From Halobacillus sp. Marseille-P3879 (GTDB taxonomy: Bacteria > Bacillota > Bacilli > Bacillales > Halobacillaceae): a stretch of 64,000 bases of DNA. A program made the position numbers and the translations under genes. Under the pieces are notes generated by a model that was given only the letters and a program-made list of their open reading frames with translations, made no database searches and was not told the DNA's origin. This document shows, piece by piece, positions 19,866 to 31,469 of this stretch. Positions within the stretch are counted from its first letter, which is position 1; the number at the start of each line of letters is the position of its first letter. The stretch is taken from NCBI RefSeq assembly GCF_900240285.1, contig NZ_OESS01000003.1, forward strand, positions 558,001 through 622,000, given 5' to 3'.

Positions 19866-21391
19866 AACGTGCATTATTAAGTGTATCCAATAAACAAGGA
19901 CTCAGCGAATTTGCTAAACAATTAATCGACCTCAACTATGAACTGGTTTCTACCGGCGGAACGAAACGTACGATTGAAGAAGCGGGCCTTCCGGTGAAAT
20001 CAATTTCGGAGATTACTGAATTTCCTGAAATTATGGACGGCCGTGTAAAAACCCTTCATCCATCTGTTCATGGAGGTCTTCTGGCTAAACGAAGCAATGA
20101 GGACCATATGCGCCAGCTGGGAGAACTTAACATTGAAACGATTGATCTTGTAGCTGTAAACCTCTACCCTTTTAAAGAAACGATTGCTAAGCCGGATGTA
20201 ACTGAAGAAGATGCGATCGAAAATATTGATATCGGCGGACCGACAATGCTCCGCTCTGCAGCTAAAAGCTTTGCAGATGTAGCTGTTGTGGTGGATCCTG
20301 ATGATTATACCCATGTAATCGACGGACTTCAATCTGGAGATCTATCTTTTGAAGAACGTAAAAATCTTGCAGCTAAAGTATTCCGTCATACAGCTAATTA
20401 TGATGCTATGATAGCGGAATATTTCTCAGAGCTTACAGAAGAGCCTTATCCAGAGTCCTACACGGTCACTTATGAAAAGGTACAGAGCCTGCGTTACGGA
20501 GAAAACCCTCACCAGACGGCTTCTTTTTATAGAAAAGCTAATTATAAAGGGGCTTCACTGGCAAATGCGGAACAGTTAAACGGCAAAGAATTATCTTATA
20601 ACAATATTCAGGATGCAAATGCTGCGCTGGATGTTGTTCTTGAATTCAATCAGCCTGCTGCTGTAGCTGTTAAACATATGAATCCATGTGGAGTAGGAAC
20701 GAGTGATAATTTATTTGATGCTTTTGGTAAGGCGTATGCTGGTGACCCTGTTTCCATATTTGGCGGGATCGTTGCGTTAAACCGTGAAGTAGATGGAGAT
20801 ACGGCATCCAAATTAAAAGAGATTTTCTTGGAAATTGTTCTGGCTCCATCGTTTAGCCAGGAAGCGCTTGACATTCTTACAAAAAAGAAAAATTTGCGAT
20901 TACTGAAGATTGATATGAAAAAACCAGAATTCCAAACTCACAAGCTCACTTCTGTAAGCGGCGGGTTACTTGTCCAGGATACAGATGAGGGGACGCTTGA
21001 AGATGTAGAGTTAGAAGTGGCGACTGAACGACAGCCATCTGAGCAAGAATTGAAGGATCTTGAACTCGGATGGAAAGTTGTAAAACATGTTAAGTCCAAT
21101 GCCATCGTAGTAGCGAAATCAGATCAAACTCTCGGAGTAGGAGCAGGGCAAATGAATCGCGTAGGAGCAGCGCAAATTGCTTTTGAACAAGCGGCAGATC
21201 AAGCTCAGGGAGCGGTTATGGCTTCCGATGCCTTCTTCCCAATGCCTGATACGGTTGAAGCAGCTGCTGCGGCCGGCGTGACAGCGATTATCCAGCCTGG
21301 CGGATCAAAACGTGACCAGGATTCAATTGATGCCTGCAATAAGCATGGAATCGCCATGGTCTTCACGAAAATGCGTCACTTTAAACACTAA
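19862..21391 (+). CDS. purH: bifunctional AICAR transformylase / IMP cyclohydrolase
   Basis: A 509-residue fusion catalysing the last two steps to IMP. The N-terminal cyclohydrolase (MGS-like) domain shows STGGTKRTIEEAG and DGRVKTLHPSVHGGLL. The C-terminal transformylase domain has SLRYGENPHQ, the catalytic KHMNPCG (Lys-His) and SDAFFPMPDTVE. The ATG overlaps the purN stop, and GGAGGAAG lies 6-9 nt upstream. Confidence 0.98.
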   Translation: MKRALLSVSNKQGLSEFAKQLIDLNYELVSTGGTKRTIEEAGLPVKSISEITEFPEIMDGRVKTLHPSVHGGLLAKRSNEDHMRQLGELNIETIDLVAVNLYPFKETIAKPDVTEEDAIENIDIGGPTMLRSAAKSFADVAVVVDPDDYTHVIDGLQSGDLSFEERKNLAAKVFRHTANYDAMIAEYFSELTEEPYPESYTVTYEKVQSLRYGENPHQTASFYRKANYKGASLANAEQLNGKELSYNNIQDANAALDVVLEFNQPAAVAVKHMNPCGVGTSDNLFDAFGKAYAGDPVSIFGGIVALNREVDGDTASKLKEIFLEIVLAPSFSQEALDILTKKKNLRLLKIDMKKPEFQTHKLTSVSGGLLVQDTDEGTLEDVELEVATERQPSEQELKDLELGWKVVKHVKSNAIVVAKSDQTLGVGAGQMNRVGAAQIAFEQAADQAQGAVMASDAFFPMPDTVEAAAAAGVTAIIQPGGSKRDQDSIDACNKHGIAMVFTKMRHFKH

Positions 21392-21407
21392 GAGAGGGGG
21401 AGACAGA

Positions 21408-22685
21408 ATGAAGGTATTAGTTATTGGACGCGGAGGACGTGAACATAGTCTTGTTCAAAAGTTTGCCGAAAGTCCGCAAGTAACGAAAGTCTATGCTGCT
21501 CCTGGAAATGCAGGAATGGAAGAAGATGCAGAATGTGTTCCTGTTTCAGAAACTTCTCACGGGGAGCTGGTAGCTTTTGCTCAAGAAAGCGGAGTGGATG
21601 TAACATTTGTCGGGCCGGAGAATCCTTTATTGGATGGAGTCGTAGATGCTTTTAAAGAGGCGGGGCTGCTTGTTTTTGGACCGACTCAAGAAGCGGCTCT
21701 TATTGAAGGAAGTAAGCACTATGCCAAGCAGGTTATGAAAAAGTACAGCATACCTACTGCTGATTATGAAGCTTTCAAGAACGCCGAAGAAGCAAAGGCT
21801 TATATTCAGAAGAAAGGTGCTCCAATTGTTGTCAAGGCTGATGGCCTGGCAGCAGGGAAAGGAGTAGTGGTAGCTGAAACAACAGATCAAGCGGTCGAAG
21901 CAGTAGATGAGATGCTGCTAGACCGTCGATTTGGCGAGGCAAGTAAAGAAATTGTTGTGGAAGAATTTCTGCAGGGTGAAGAATTTTCTTTGATGGCTTT
22001 CGTTAATGGAGAGAGCGTCTATCCGATGGTAACAGCTAGAGATCACAAGCGTGCGTATGAAGGCGACGAAGGACCGAATACAGGGGGGATGGGAGCTTTT
22101 GCTCCTGCTCACGACCTGTCTGAGGGAGACTATGAATTTGCTGTGGAAAACATTCTAAACCAGACGGCTTCTGCTCTCGTTAAAGAAGGCCGCTCGTTTA
22201 CAGGGATTTTATATGCAGGCTTAATTCAAACGTCTGAAGGACCGAAAGTAATTGAATTTAATGCAAGATTCGGTGACCCCGAAACACAGGTAGTTCTGCC
22301 ACTGCTGGAAAACGATCTCCTGCAGGTGATTCTCGATGTCCTTGACGATAGAGATCCCCGGCTTGCCTGGAAGGATCAGGCTTGCGCCGGTGTTGTTGTC
22401 GCTTCTGCAGGCTACCCGGGCAGTTATAAAAAAGGCGTTCCTCTGCCGGAATGGTCAAAGCAGCCCGGACTTTTCGTTGTTCATGCCGGTACGAAAAAAG
22501 CCGATCAGACATATGTTTCTGATGGCGGACGCGTGTTGCTGTTTGGCAAAACTGCTGACAACCTTGAAACAGCCTTACGGGACGTGAACCAGGCTTTAAC
22601 CGTATTTGATGCGTCAGAAGATTTCTTTTATCGGAAAGATATTGGTCAGTCAGCTGTTGTTTCTTCGAATAAAAATATAGAGTAA
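21408..22685 (+). CDS. purD: phosphoribosylamine-glycine ligase
   Basis: A 425-residue ATP-grasp enzyme, second step of the pathway. VIGRGGREHSL opens the N-terminal domain. The ATP-grasp core has VVKADGLAAGKGV, and the metal site is EFNARFGDPETQ. ATG at 21408 was chosen because GAGAGGGGGAGAC precedes it, while the open frame extends back into purH. It is the last purine gene. Its final 36 bases are overlapped on the opposite strand by a small membrane-protein gene. Confidence 0.97.
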   Translation: MKVLVIGRGGREHSLVQKFAESPQVTKVYAAPGNAGMEEDAECVPVSETSHGELVAFAQESGVDVTFVGPENPLLDGVVDAFKEAGLLVFGPTQEAALIEGSKHYAKQVMKKYSIPTADYEAFKNAEEAKAYIQKKGAPIVVKADGLAAGKGVVVAETTDQAVEAVDEMLLDRRFGEASKEIVVEEFLQGEEFSLMAFVNGESVYPMVTARDHKRAYEGDEGPNTGGMGAFAPAHDLSEGDYEFAVENILNQTASALVKEGRSFTGILYAGLIQTSEGPKVIEFNARFGDPETQVVLPLLENDLLQVILDVLDDRDPRLAWKDQACAGVVVASAGYPGSYKKGVPLPEWSKQPGLFVVHAGTKKADQTYVSDGGRVLLFGKTADNLETALRDVNQALTVFDASEDFFYRKDIGQSAVVSSNKNIE

Positions 22686-22754
22686 GGCTGCTACAGTACC
22701 AATAGCAAGAGATATGACGAAACCTACATCAGTTAAATACTCCATGAAATTCAT
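22650..22754 (-). CDS. EYxxD-motif small membrane protein (34 aa)
   Basis: Read on the minus strand from ATG at 22754, this 34-residue frame encodes a short N-terminus with EYLTD (residues 5-9). One hydrophobic helix follows (VGFVISLAIGTVAALLYIFI) and then a positively charged end (RRNNS). The EYxxD string followed by a single helix and Arg-rich tail fits the family NCBI calls EYxxD motif small membrane protein, known in Bacillaceae. AAAGGATG lies 11 nt upstream. The stop (22650-22652) lies inside purD, so the two genes converge and overlap. Function unknown. The peptide is below usual gene-calling length. Confidence 0.75.
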   Translation of the reverse strand: MNFMEYLTDVGFVISLAIGTVAALLYIFIRRNNS

Positions 22755-22778
22755 ATTGTCGACATCCTTTACAAATCA

Positions 22779-22807
22779 GGGCGGGTATCATCCCGCTCTT
22801 TTTTTGT
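22779..22807 (+). terminator. purine operon terminator
   Basis: GCGGG (22781-22785) / CCCGC (22791-22795, loop TATCAT) is followed by TCTTTTTTTTT. It lies after purD and upstream of the antisense small gene, so plus-strand operon transcripts would run across that gene before stopping. Confidence 0.85.
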
Positions 22808-23078
22808 GTTCTAAATCCAGGCTGAGGTAAATTTCTTTGTAGTGACATTCAGTGCAAGCGCACAGACACTTGCGGCATAAGCTATATGACCTGTGGAAGA
22901 GAGGACCACCTTTTTCCGGCCGTTTGGCTTATGCGAGTCGCGTCTATAAGGGCGCCTACGCCTTTGTGCTTATGATGCTTCAAGCGCTTTCTTTTTTATT
23001 CCCCCGGGTTTTCTTATATTTAGCGCAGGGAATCAAACCTGTGTTACGATAGAAAAAATGAACCTGGGAGGCAGCTCC
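22808..23078. other. intergenic region with a palindromic element
   Basis: Between the purine operon terminator and yerA. Apart from the repeat listed separately (22854-22945) and the purine-rich yerA ribosome site, I see no gene. A 66-codon open frame spans the repeat but has no ribosome site or family resemblance. Confidence 0.5.
22854..22945. repeat. dispersed palindromic element, copy A
   Basis: Bases 22854-22925 match 48033-48104 in the same orientation without gaps, 58 of 72 identical by hand count. Copy A also has an outer inverted repeat: AGACACTTGCGGCATAAGC (22864-22882) against GCTTATGCGAGTCGCGTCT (22927-22945). A central imperfect hairpin around CTGTGGAAG/CTTTTTCC lies between. 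It resembles a REP-like or terminator-derived element; no transposase is linked. Confidence 0.7.
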
Positions 23079-24824
23079 ATGAATGAACAACGCTTCCGCT
23101 GGCGTAACCGTCAACTTCGCGAACATACAGCCGTTGTAGATGGTAAGCTAGCACCAACAAAGTTAATCAAACAAACAACTTATTTAAACGTATACTTAAA
23201 ACAATGGATGAAGGGTCATATTTGGATTTATAATGACCGGATTATTTATTGTGGAACAGAGCTTCCCTTGCTCACCGAAGGAACTGAAATTATTGATGGG
23301 TCAGACTCTTATATTGTTCCTGGTTATATTGAACCTCATGCCCACCCTTTTCAGTTATATAATCCCCGTAGTCTGGCTGAATATGCAGCTGGAAAGGGAA
23401 CGACAACGTTAATTAATGATAACCTTATGTGGCTGCTTTTAACCGATCAGGAAAAAGCCTTCTCGCTGCTCGAGGAATTTATGAACGTACCTGCTTCCAT
23501 GTTTTGGTGGGCTCGTTTTGATTCCCAATCTTCCCTCCCTGAAGAAGAACAGGAGGAGTTTGAGGATCAAGTCCTATCCTGGCTTCATCATGACGCCATC
23601 ATTCAAGGGGGCGAATTAACGGCCTGGCCGGAAGTCCTCTATGGAGGAGATGATCAAATGCTCCATTGGATGCAGGAAACTAAACGATCCCGAAAACCAA
23701 CGGAAGGTCACCTGCCCGGAGCCTCGTGGAAAACCCTTGTTAAGATGAAGCTGCTTGGAGTAGATTCCGAGCATGAATCAATGACAGCTGAAGAAGTGAT
23801 AGAAAGATTGTCATATGGCTATCAAACGGGCTTACGTTATTCTTCTATTCGTCCTGATCTGCCTGATATCCTTAAAGGATTACTCGATAAGAAGCTTCAG
23901 TCCTTTGAGCACATTATGTTTACGACGGACGGCTCTACGCCTGGATTTTATCGTGAAGGTGTGATCAATCCGTGTATTAAAATTGCGCTTGAGGCCGGAG
24001 TGAAAGATGTTGAAGCTTACATGATGGGATCTTATTACGCAGCCCGTCATTTTGGGATTGAGGATCGTGTCGGAAGTCTTGCACCTGGCCGGGTTGCCCA
24101 CATAAATTTCTTATCTTCGCCTGAAGATCCTACCCCTCATTCGGTAATAGCCAAAGGAGAATGGGTAACTCGTGATCGAAGTAAAGTAAAAAATGATGAG
24201 AGTTTTCCGTGGGAAAAATACGGGTTGAAAGCTCTTGATTTATCATGGGATTTAGCAGATGAAGATCTGCAATTTTCAATGCCGGTCGGGATGGAGATGG
24301 TGAATGAAGTTATCATGAAGCCGTTCGCAATCGATGTTGATTCATCGGCAGAATGTCTGCCCGAGGACCACGATGAAGCTTTTTTAACCTTGCTTGACCG
24401 TGATGGAAAATGGAGAGTAAATACACTGCTTAAAGGTTTCACAGATTCGCTTGGAGCACTGGTCAGTTCTTATTCAAACACGGGAGATATCATCTTGCTT
24501 GGTAAATCCAGACCTGATATGAAACTGGCTTTCCAACGATTGAAGGAAATTGGAGGAGGTATTGTACTTGTAAATAATGGGCAGGTTGTATTTGAACTCG
24601 CTTTATCTCTATCTGGTGTAATGGCAGACATGGAGATGAGTGAGCTGATTGAGAAGGAAAATGAATTAAAGAAACAATTAAAAACATATGGTTATACGTT
24701 TGGAGACCCTGTTTATACACTGCTCTTTTTGTCATCCATGCACTTGCCGTTTATTCGTATTACGCCTGTGGGGATTATGGATGTGAAAAAGAATGAGGTT
24801 CTTTATCCAGCGATCATGCGGTAA
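23079..24824 (+). CDS. yerA: adenine deaminase-like amidohydrolase (YerA type)
   Basis: A 581-residue member of the adenine deaminase family in the amidohydrolase superfamily. Overall layout is kept: IVPGYIEPHAHP (near residue 85), GKGTTTLI, EGHLPGASW with a later SEHES, TTDGSTP, and the C-terminal IGGGIVLVNNGQVV. Yet several family motifs differ: HxHIESS reads HAHPFQL, DPHEIANV reads NDNLMWLL, and the C-terminal AHDSHN reads SYSNTG. It may therefore deaminate a different substrate or have altered metal binding. ATG at 23079 follows GGGAGGCAGC. Synteny with yerB-yerC matches B. subtilis. Confidence 0.85.
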   Translation: MNEQRFRWRNRQLREHTAVVDGKLAPTKLIKQTTYLNVYLKQWMKGHIWIYNDRIIYCGTELPLLTEGTEIIDGSDSYIVPGYIEPHAHPFQLYNPRSLAEYAAGKGTTTLINDNLMWLLLTDQEKAFSLLEEFMNVPASMFWWARFDSQSSLPEEEQEEFEDQVLSWLHHDAIIQGGELTAWPEVLYGGDDQMLHWMQETKRSRKPTEGHLPGASWKTLVKMKLLGVDSEHESMTAEEVIERLSYGYQTGLRYSSIRPDLPDILKGLLDKKLQSFEHIMFTTDGSTPGFYREGVINPCIKIALEAGVKDVEAYMMGSYYAARHFGIEDRVGSLAPGRVAHINFLSSPEDPTPHSVIAKGEWVTRDRSKVKNDESFPWEKYGLKALDLSWDLADEDLQFSMPVGMEMVNEVIMKPFAIDVDSSAECLPEDHDEAFLTLLDRDGKWRVNTLLKGFTDSLGALVSSYSNTGDIILLGKSRPDMKLAFQRLKEIGGGIVLVNNGQVVFELALSLSGVMADMEMSELIEKENELKKQLKTYGYTFGDPVYTLLFLSSMHLPFIRITPVGIMDVKKNEVLYPAIMR

Positions 24825-24863
24825 AATATAGAGAGATGAGAAAATTGTAAGGGGAATTAATGA

Positions 24864-25898
24864 ATGAGAAAGTTCTTATGGGTAAGTGTGTTTTTACTTT
24901 TTAGTGTGTTAGCAGCCTGCAGTAACAACAACGATTCAAAGAAAGAAGAGAAGGATGCTGCTGCTCAGGAAGAAGATGAGGCTCCGGAGAATACTTATCC
25001 GCTCACAGGAGAAACAGCGAGTGGAAGTATTGACCAGCGAGTGATATCAGTAATGGTTAACAATCATTCTCAAGCACGGCCTCAATCAGGGTTAAGCAAA
25101 GCTGACATTGTATATGAATTTCTGGCAGAAGGGTATATCACCAGGTTTCTGGCTGTCTATCACAGTGACCTGCCGGAAAATGTGGGACCGGTCCGTAGTG
25201 CACGGCCATATTTTTATGAAGTCGCTGATGGCTTTGATGCTCTTTATACTTATCATGGGGCAGCGAATTTCATTAATGATGATATTGAAGACAGCGGGGT
25301 TGATTACGCGGATGGAGCCCATTATGACAATGACCGCGAGCTGTTTAAAAGAACATCAGACCGGCAGGCTCCGCATAACTCTTACTTAATTACAAATGGG
25401 CTTGAACAGTTGCTGCAAAGTAAAGGTTACGATACTGAGATGGAGATTGACCCTCTTCTTTTTAGTAACGAAATGAAAGCAGAAGGAACATCGGCTCAAC
25501 AAGTTACGGTGACTTATGATGAGGATGAAACTGTGACTTACACGTATGATAATCAAAAAGAACAATATTTACGTGAAAGCGATGGAGAAGCGACAGTAGA
25601 TGCGGAAACGAATGAACAAATCGCTCTTGAGAACGTCTTTATTGTAGCAGCTTCCCATGAAGTAATTGATGATGAGGGCCGCCGGGATATCGACTTGAAA
25701 TCAGGCGGAAAAGGATACCTCTTGCAAAACGGGGAGCAGATTGATGTAGAATGGAAGAATAAAGATGGGCGGATTCTCCCATATAAAGATGGGAAGCCTT
25801 TACCGTTTAAACCTGGTCAAACTTGGGTGAATGTTATTCCTGAAGAACCAGGAATCGTATCTGTTAACGAAAAGGGAGGGGATACAAGTGCAGATTGA
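24864..25898 (+). CDS. yerB: DUF3048 lipoprotein YerB
   Basis: A 344-residue secreted lipoprotein. The first 19 residues form a lipoprotein signal with lipobox LAAC, followed by a short Ser/Asn and acidic linker. The two DUF3048 parts follow: RVISVMVNNHSQARPQSGLSKADIVYE with VGPVRSARPYF, and the C-terminal half ending in the conserved GQTWVNVIP. It would be anchored on the outer face of the membrane. Function unknown. AAGGGGA precedes the ATG. It overlaps yerC by 11 nt. Confidence 0.93.
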   Translation: MRKFLWVSVFLLFSVLAACSNNNDSKKEEKDAAAQEEDEAPENTYPLTGETASGSIDQRVISVMVNNHSQARPQSGLSKADIVYEFLAEGYITRFLAVYHSDLPENVGPVRSARPYFYEVADGFDALYTYHGAANFINDDIEDSGVDYADGAHYDNDRELFKRTSDRQAPHNSYLITNGLEQLLQSKGYDTEMEIDPLLFSNEMKAEGTSAQQVTVTYDEDETVTYTYDNQKEQYLRESDGEATVDAETNEQIALENVFIVAASHEVIDDEGRRDIDLKSGGKGYLLQNGEQIDVEWKNKDGRILPYKDGKPLPFKPGQTWVNVIPEEPGIVSVNEKGGDTSAD

Positions 25899-26190
25899 TA
25901 AATTAAGAGGCAAGACGCTGGACCAGCTTTTTGAAGCAATTTTATCCTTGAAAGATGTAGAAGAATGCTATGAATTTTTTGATGACTTGGCTACCATGAA
26001 CGAAGTACAGTCACTTGCCCAGCGCCTGGAAGTAGCAAGAATGCTTCGTGAAGGGTTTACCTATCATAAAATCGAAACCGAAACAGGCGCCTCGACGGCA
26101 ACTATTTCTCGTGTTAAGCGCTGTTTAAACTATGGAAATGACGCTTATACGCTTGCTTTGGACAGGGTACAAGAGAAAAGAACAGAATAA
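25888..26190 (+). CDS. yerC: TrpR/YerC-YecD family DNA-binding protein
   Basis: A 100-residue TrpR-like helix-turn-helix protein. The DNA-binding part reads EVARMLREGFTYHKIETETGASTATISRVKRCL (two blocks around residues 50-85). It is all alpha-helical and acts as a putative repressor, with regulon unknown. The start is GTG at 25888, with AAGGGAGGG 8-16 nt upstream inside the yerB end. This gives the usual family length of about 100 residues. Confidence 0.92.
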   Translation: MQIDKLRGKTLDQLFEAILSLKDVEECYEFFDDLATMNEVQSLAQRLEVARMLREGFTYHKIETETGASTATISRVKRCLNYGNDAYTLALDRVQEKRTE

Positions 26191-26198
26191 TCCTGAAG

Positions 26199-26228
26199 GA
26201 CCGTCCTATTGAGTTGGGCGGTTTTTTG
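26199..26228 (+). terminator. yerBC terminator
   Basis: ACCGTCC / GGGCGGT (loop TATTGAGTT) followed by TTTTTT. It lies 9 nt after the yerC stop. Confidence 0.88.
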
Positions 26229-26504
26229 ATGAATAAATATAAGGATGTTCGTAATGGAGGCAAACAGACTAATGCAGAGAGTCGGTCTCAGCTGTGAAAT
26301 TCAGTTGTACATGTAGATACACCGCTCCCCAGTCTTCACAAAAAATCCCTCTTATTGATTCATCTAATAAGTAAAAGTTTGCTATAATATATGAATGGAC
26401 AAAAGGTTGACCGAGAGCGGCCAGTAGGAAGAAACTATGTAATAAACAGCATGCACGTGAGTCGGACGCGAGAGGAAGATTCACGATTTGGGGGAAAATA
26501 TAAC
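26229..26504 (+). other. intergenic region and long leader of pcrB
   Basis: The one supported signal is an extended -10 element TGCTATAAT (26380-26388), placing transcription start near 26395. A leader of about 110 nt follows before the pcrB TTG start. The leader contains an open in-frame extension but no ribosome site for it, and no known riboswitch motif. Confidence 0.5.
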
Positions 26505-27188
26505 TTGGCAAATGTTAAAGAATGGAACCATGTTTTCAAACTGGATCCGAATAAATCAATAGAAGAAGACGATTTATCCTCTATCTGTGAGTCTGGAACG
26601 GATGCTGTCATTATTGGAGGCACAGATGGGATTACGTTCGACAACGTGTACGATCTGTTCGAGAGAGTTCAGCCTTACCCCATCCCGTGTCTGCTTGAAG
26701 TATCAACTATGGAAGCTATTATGCCTGGTTTTGATGGATACTTAATCCCGAGCGTGCTCAACAGCACTAACAAAAAGTTTATTACGGGTGTGCAGCACGA
26801 AGCAATTAAAGAATATAATGACTGGATTGATTGGAAGCAGATGTTCACAGAAGGTTATTGTATACTGAATCAGGAAGCCAAGGTTTTCACAGCAGCTGAG
26901 TGTGAACTTCCTTCGAACGAAGATGTTTATGCCTACGCCGTGATGGCCGAGCAGATGTTTCACTTTCCGATTTTTTACTTAGAATACAGTGGAGCATATG
27001 GTGATCCAGATTTAGTTCAACAGGTTAGTAATCATCTGGAGGAGACGACTCTGTTTTATGGTGGAGGTATTAAATCATTTGAGCAGGCAGCAGAGATGAA
27101 GCAGTATGCGGATGTCATAGTTGTCGGCAATATTATATATGAAAATATGCAGGCTGCTTTACGTACGGTCAAAGCCTGCAGGCAATAA
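26505..27188 (+). CDS. pcrB: heptaprenylglyceryl phosphate synthase
   Basis: A 227-residue (beta/alpha)8 prenyltransferase that joins heptaprenyl diphosphate to glycerol-1-phosphate, an archaeal-type ether lipid step found in Bacilli. The hallmarks are WNHVFKLDPNK, ESGTDAVIIGGTDG, LEVS, FYLEYSGAYG and TLFYGGGIKS. TTG at 26505 is preferred: GGGGG lies 10 nt upstream, the resulting length matches the known enzyme (about 228), and an ATG at 26391 would lie upstream of the predicted start of transcription. It precedes pcrA by 22 nt. Confidence 0.93.
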   Translation: MANVKEWNHVFKLDPNKSIEEDDLSSICESGTDAVIIGGTDGITFDNVYDLFERVQPYPIPCLLEVSTMEAIMPGFDGYLIPSVLNSTNKKFITGVQHEAIKEYNDWIDWKQMFTEGYCILNQEAKVFTAAECELPSNEDVYAYAVMAEQMFHFPIFYLEYSGAYGDPDLVQQVSNHLEETTLFYGGGIKSFEQAAEMKQYADVIVVGNIIYENMQAALRTVKACRQ

Positions 27189-27210
27189 TTAAAAAAAGGA
27201 AGGTGTCCCG

Positions 27211-29439
27211 ATGACACAAGCAATGCACCCTCTAGTCAAAGGGTTGAACGAACAACAGAGGAATGCGGTCACCCACACGGAAGGCCCGCTTCTGATTATG
27301 GCCGGAGCAGGCAGTGGAAAAACAAGAGTCCTTACACATCGTATAGCTTATCTGCTTGACGAGCGAGATGTATCTCCACGTAATGTGTTAGCCATCACCT
27401 TTACGAATAAAGCGGCACGTGAAATGAAACAACGTGTCGAATCATTAGTTGGCCCTGAAGCGGAAAAAATATGGATGTCTACCTTCCATTCGATGTGTGT
27501 ACGCATACTAAGACGCGATATTGACCGTATCGGGTACGACCGCAACTTCTCGATTCTGGATTCCAGTGATCAGCAGTCGGTTATTAAGCAAGTACTAAAA
27601 GAGCTGAATTTGGATCCGAAGAAATGGGATCCTCGTGCAATGATGGGAGCCATCAGCAACGCAAAGAACGAATTGATTACACCGGAGCAGTACGAACGTG
27701 AGGCAACGAATATGCACGAGGAACAAATCGCCCAGATCTACAAAGGCTATCAGAAGAAACTGCGGAAAAATCAGTCTCTCGATTTTGATGATTTAATTAT
27801 GCAGACTCTTACCCTTTTTGACCGTTTACCGGAAGTACTCGAATATTATCAGCGTAGATTTCAATACATTCATGTAGATGAGTATCAGGATACAAACCAT
27901 GCTCAATATCAACTCGTCAAACATTTAGCCAGCCGCTATAAGAATCTATGTGTTGTAGGGGACTCTGATCAGTCCATATACCGCTGGCGGGGAGCGGATA
28001 TAACGAATATCCTCTCCTTTGAGAAGGATTATCCGAATGCGCGGACGATTCTACTGGAACAAAACTACCGTTCCACAGAGCTGATATTGAATGCGGCGAA
28101 CAAAGTTATTGCCAATAACAGCGGACGAAAAGCCAAAAATTTATGGACGGATAATAGCGGCGGTACAAAAATACAGTACAAGGAAGCGGGCACAGAAAGA
28201 GAAGAAGCCTTTTATGTGACCGATCAAATTGAAGACCTGGTGCGAAGCGGTCGCTTTCAATATAAAGATGTAGCGATTTTATATCGGACGAATGCTCAGT
28301 CGCGTGCGATTGAGGAAACCTTTGTAAAATCAGGGGTTCCCTATCAAATGGTGGGCGGCACAAAGTTCTACGATCGTAAAGAAATTAAAGATTTACTCGC
28401 TTATTTGCGGCTCATTGCCAACCCGAACGATGACTTAAGTTATCAGCGGGTAGTGAATGAACCAAAACGGGGCGTAGGAAAGACGAGCCTGGACAAACTA
28501 CAGGCATACGCAGCCGCTCAGGACATTTCACTCTATGAAGCTTCGGCAGAAATTGATTTCGTAGGAGTAAGTGCCAAAGCTGCAAAATCCATCATGAACT
28601 TCTATCAAATGATCCGTAATTGGACGCAGCAGCAGGAGTTTCTTTCAGCTACAGATATGGTGAATGAGGTCATTGAAGTCACAGGCTATGAAGATATGTT
28701 GAAAAATGAGAAAAGCCTGGAAGCACAGAGCCGACTTGAGAACATTGAGGAATTCAAATCTGTTACGAAGAACTTTGAAGAGGCGTCTGAAGATAAAACA
28801 TTAATTGCTTTTTTAACCGACCTGGCGTTAATTGCCGATATTGATTCTATGAACGATGAGCCTGGAAGCGATGATACGGTAACCTTGATGACCTTACACT
28901 CAGCCAAGGGGCTTGAATTTCCAGTTGTCTTTTTAATTGGTATGGAAGAGAACGTGTTTCCTCATACCCGCTCATTAATGGATGATGATGAAATGGAAGA
29001 AGAGCGACGACTTGCCTATGTAGGCATTACTAGAGCTGAACGAGAGCTTTATTTAACTCATGCAAAAATGCGTACTCTTTATGGACGTACGAATATGAAT
29101 CCCGTCAGCCGTTTTATCCATGAAATTCCTGAAGATTGTTTGGAAGGAAGAGCGGAGAAAGAATCGCTCCCATTTTTCAACCAGAAGCGTGAAACTTCTA
29201 TGAATGCACCAACTCAACCGGCTCCAAAAAAACGGGCAGCCAAAAAAGAAAAAACAACATCAGGGGGAGAAAAAGTTTCATGGCAGCCTGGGGATAAAGC
29301 AGCCCACAAGAAATGGGGCGAAGGAACGGTTGTTAAAGTACAAGGTGAAGGAGAAGATATGGAGCTGGATATTGCCTTTCCGGCACCCACCGGCATCAAA
29401 CGGTTAATCGCTAGATTTGCACCGATTAAGAAAGTGTAA
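27211..29439 (+). CDS. pcrA: ATP-dependent DNA helicase PcrA
   Basis: A 742-residue UvrD/Rep-family (SF1A) 3'-5' helicase for repair, rolling-circle replication and conflict removal. All helicase motifs are readable: [11 protein letters not shown] (I), [11 protein letters not shown] (Ia), VDEYQDTN (II), [14 protein letters not shown] (III), EQNYRST (IV), [10 protein letters not shown] (V) and AYVGITRAE (VI). A disordered basic linker (about 640-680) leads to a C-terminal Tudor-like domain ([10 protein letters not shown]), known to contact RNA polymerase. AAAAGGAAGGTG precedes the ATG. Confidence 0.98.
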   Translation: MTQAMHPLVKGLNEQQRNAVTHTEGPLLIMAGAGSGKTRVLTHRIAYLLDERDVSPRNVLAITFTNKAAREMKQRVESLVGPEAEKIWMSTFHSMCVRILRRDIDRIGYDRNFSILDSSDQQSVIKQVLKELNLDPKKWDPRAMMGAISNAKNELITPEQYEREATNMHEEQIAQIYKGYQKKLRKNQSLDFDDLIMQTLTLFDRLPEVLEYYQRRFQYIHVDEYQDTNHAQYQLVKHLASRYKNLCVVGDSDQSIYRWRGADITNILSFEKDYPNARTILLEQNYRSTELILNAANKVIANNSGRKAKNLWTDNSGGTKIQYKEAGTEREEAFYVTDQIEDLVRSGRFQYKDVAILYRTNAQSRAIEETFVKSGVPYQMVGGTKFYDRKEIKDLLAYLRLIANPNDDLSYQRVVNEPKRGVGKTSLDKLQAYAAAQDISLYEASAEIDFVGVSAKAAKSIMNFYQMIRNWTQQQEFLSATDMVNEVIEVTGYEDMLKNEKSLEAQSRLENIEEFKSVTKNFEEASEDKTLIAFLTDLALIADIDSMNDEPGSDDTVTLMTLHSAKGLEFPVVFLIGMEENVFPHTRSLMDDDEMEEERRLAYVGITRAERELYLTHAKMRTLYGRTNMNPVSRFIHEIPEDCLEGRAEKESLPFFNQKRETSMNAPTQPAPKKRAAKKEKTTSGGEKVSWQPGDKAAHKKWGEGTVVKVQGEGEDMELDIAFPAPTGIKRLIARFAPIKKV

Positions 29440-29450
29440 GGACGTGGTAG

Positions 29451-31454
<2,004 letters not shown>

Positions 31455-31469
31455 CAGGGAGTGGAATAC

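Noticed and set aside
22852-23052. 66-codon plus-strand open frame between purD and yerA
   Set aside because: It runs through the palindromic repeat element, lacks a ribosome site and resembles no family.
26269-26511. 80-codon minus-strand frame upstream of pcrB
   Set aside because: No ribosome site, and it covers the pcrB promoter and leader; composition does not look coding.
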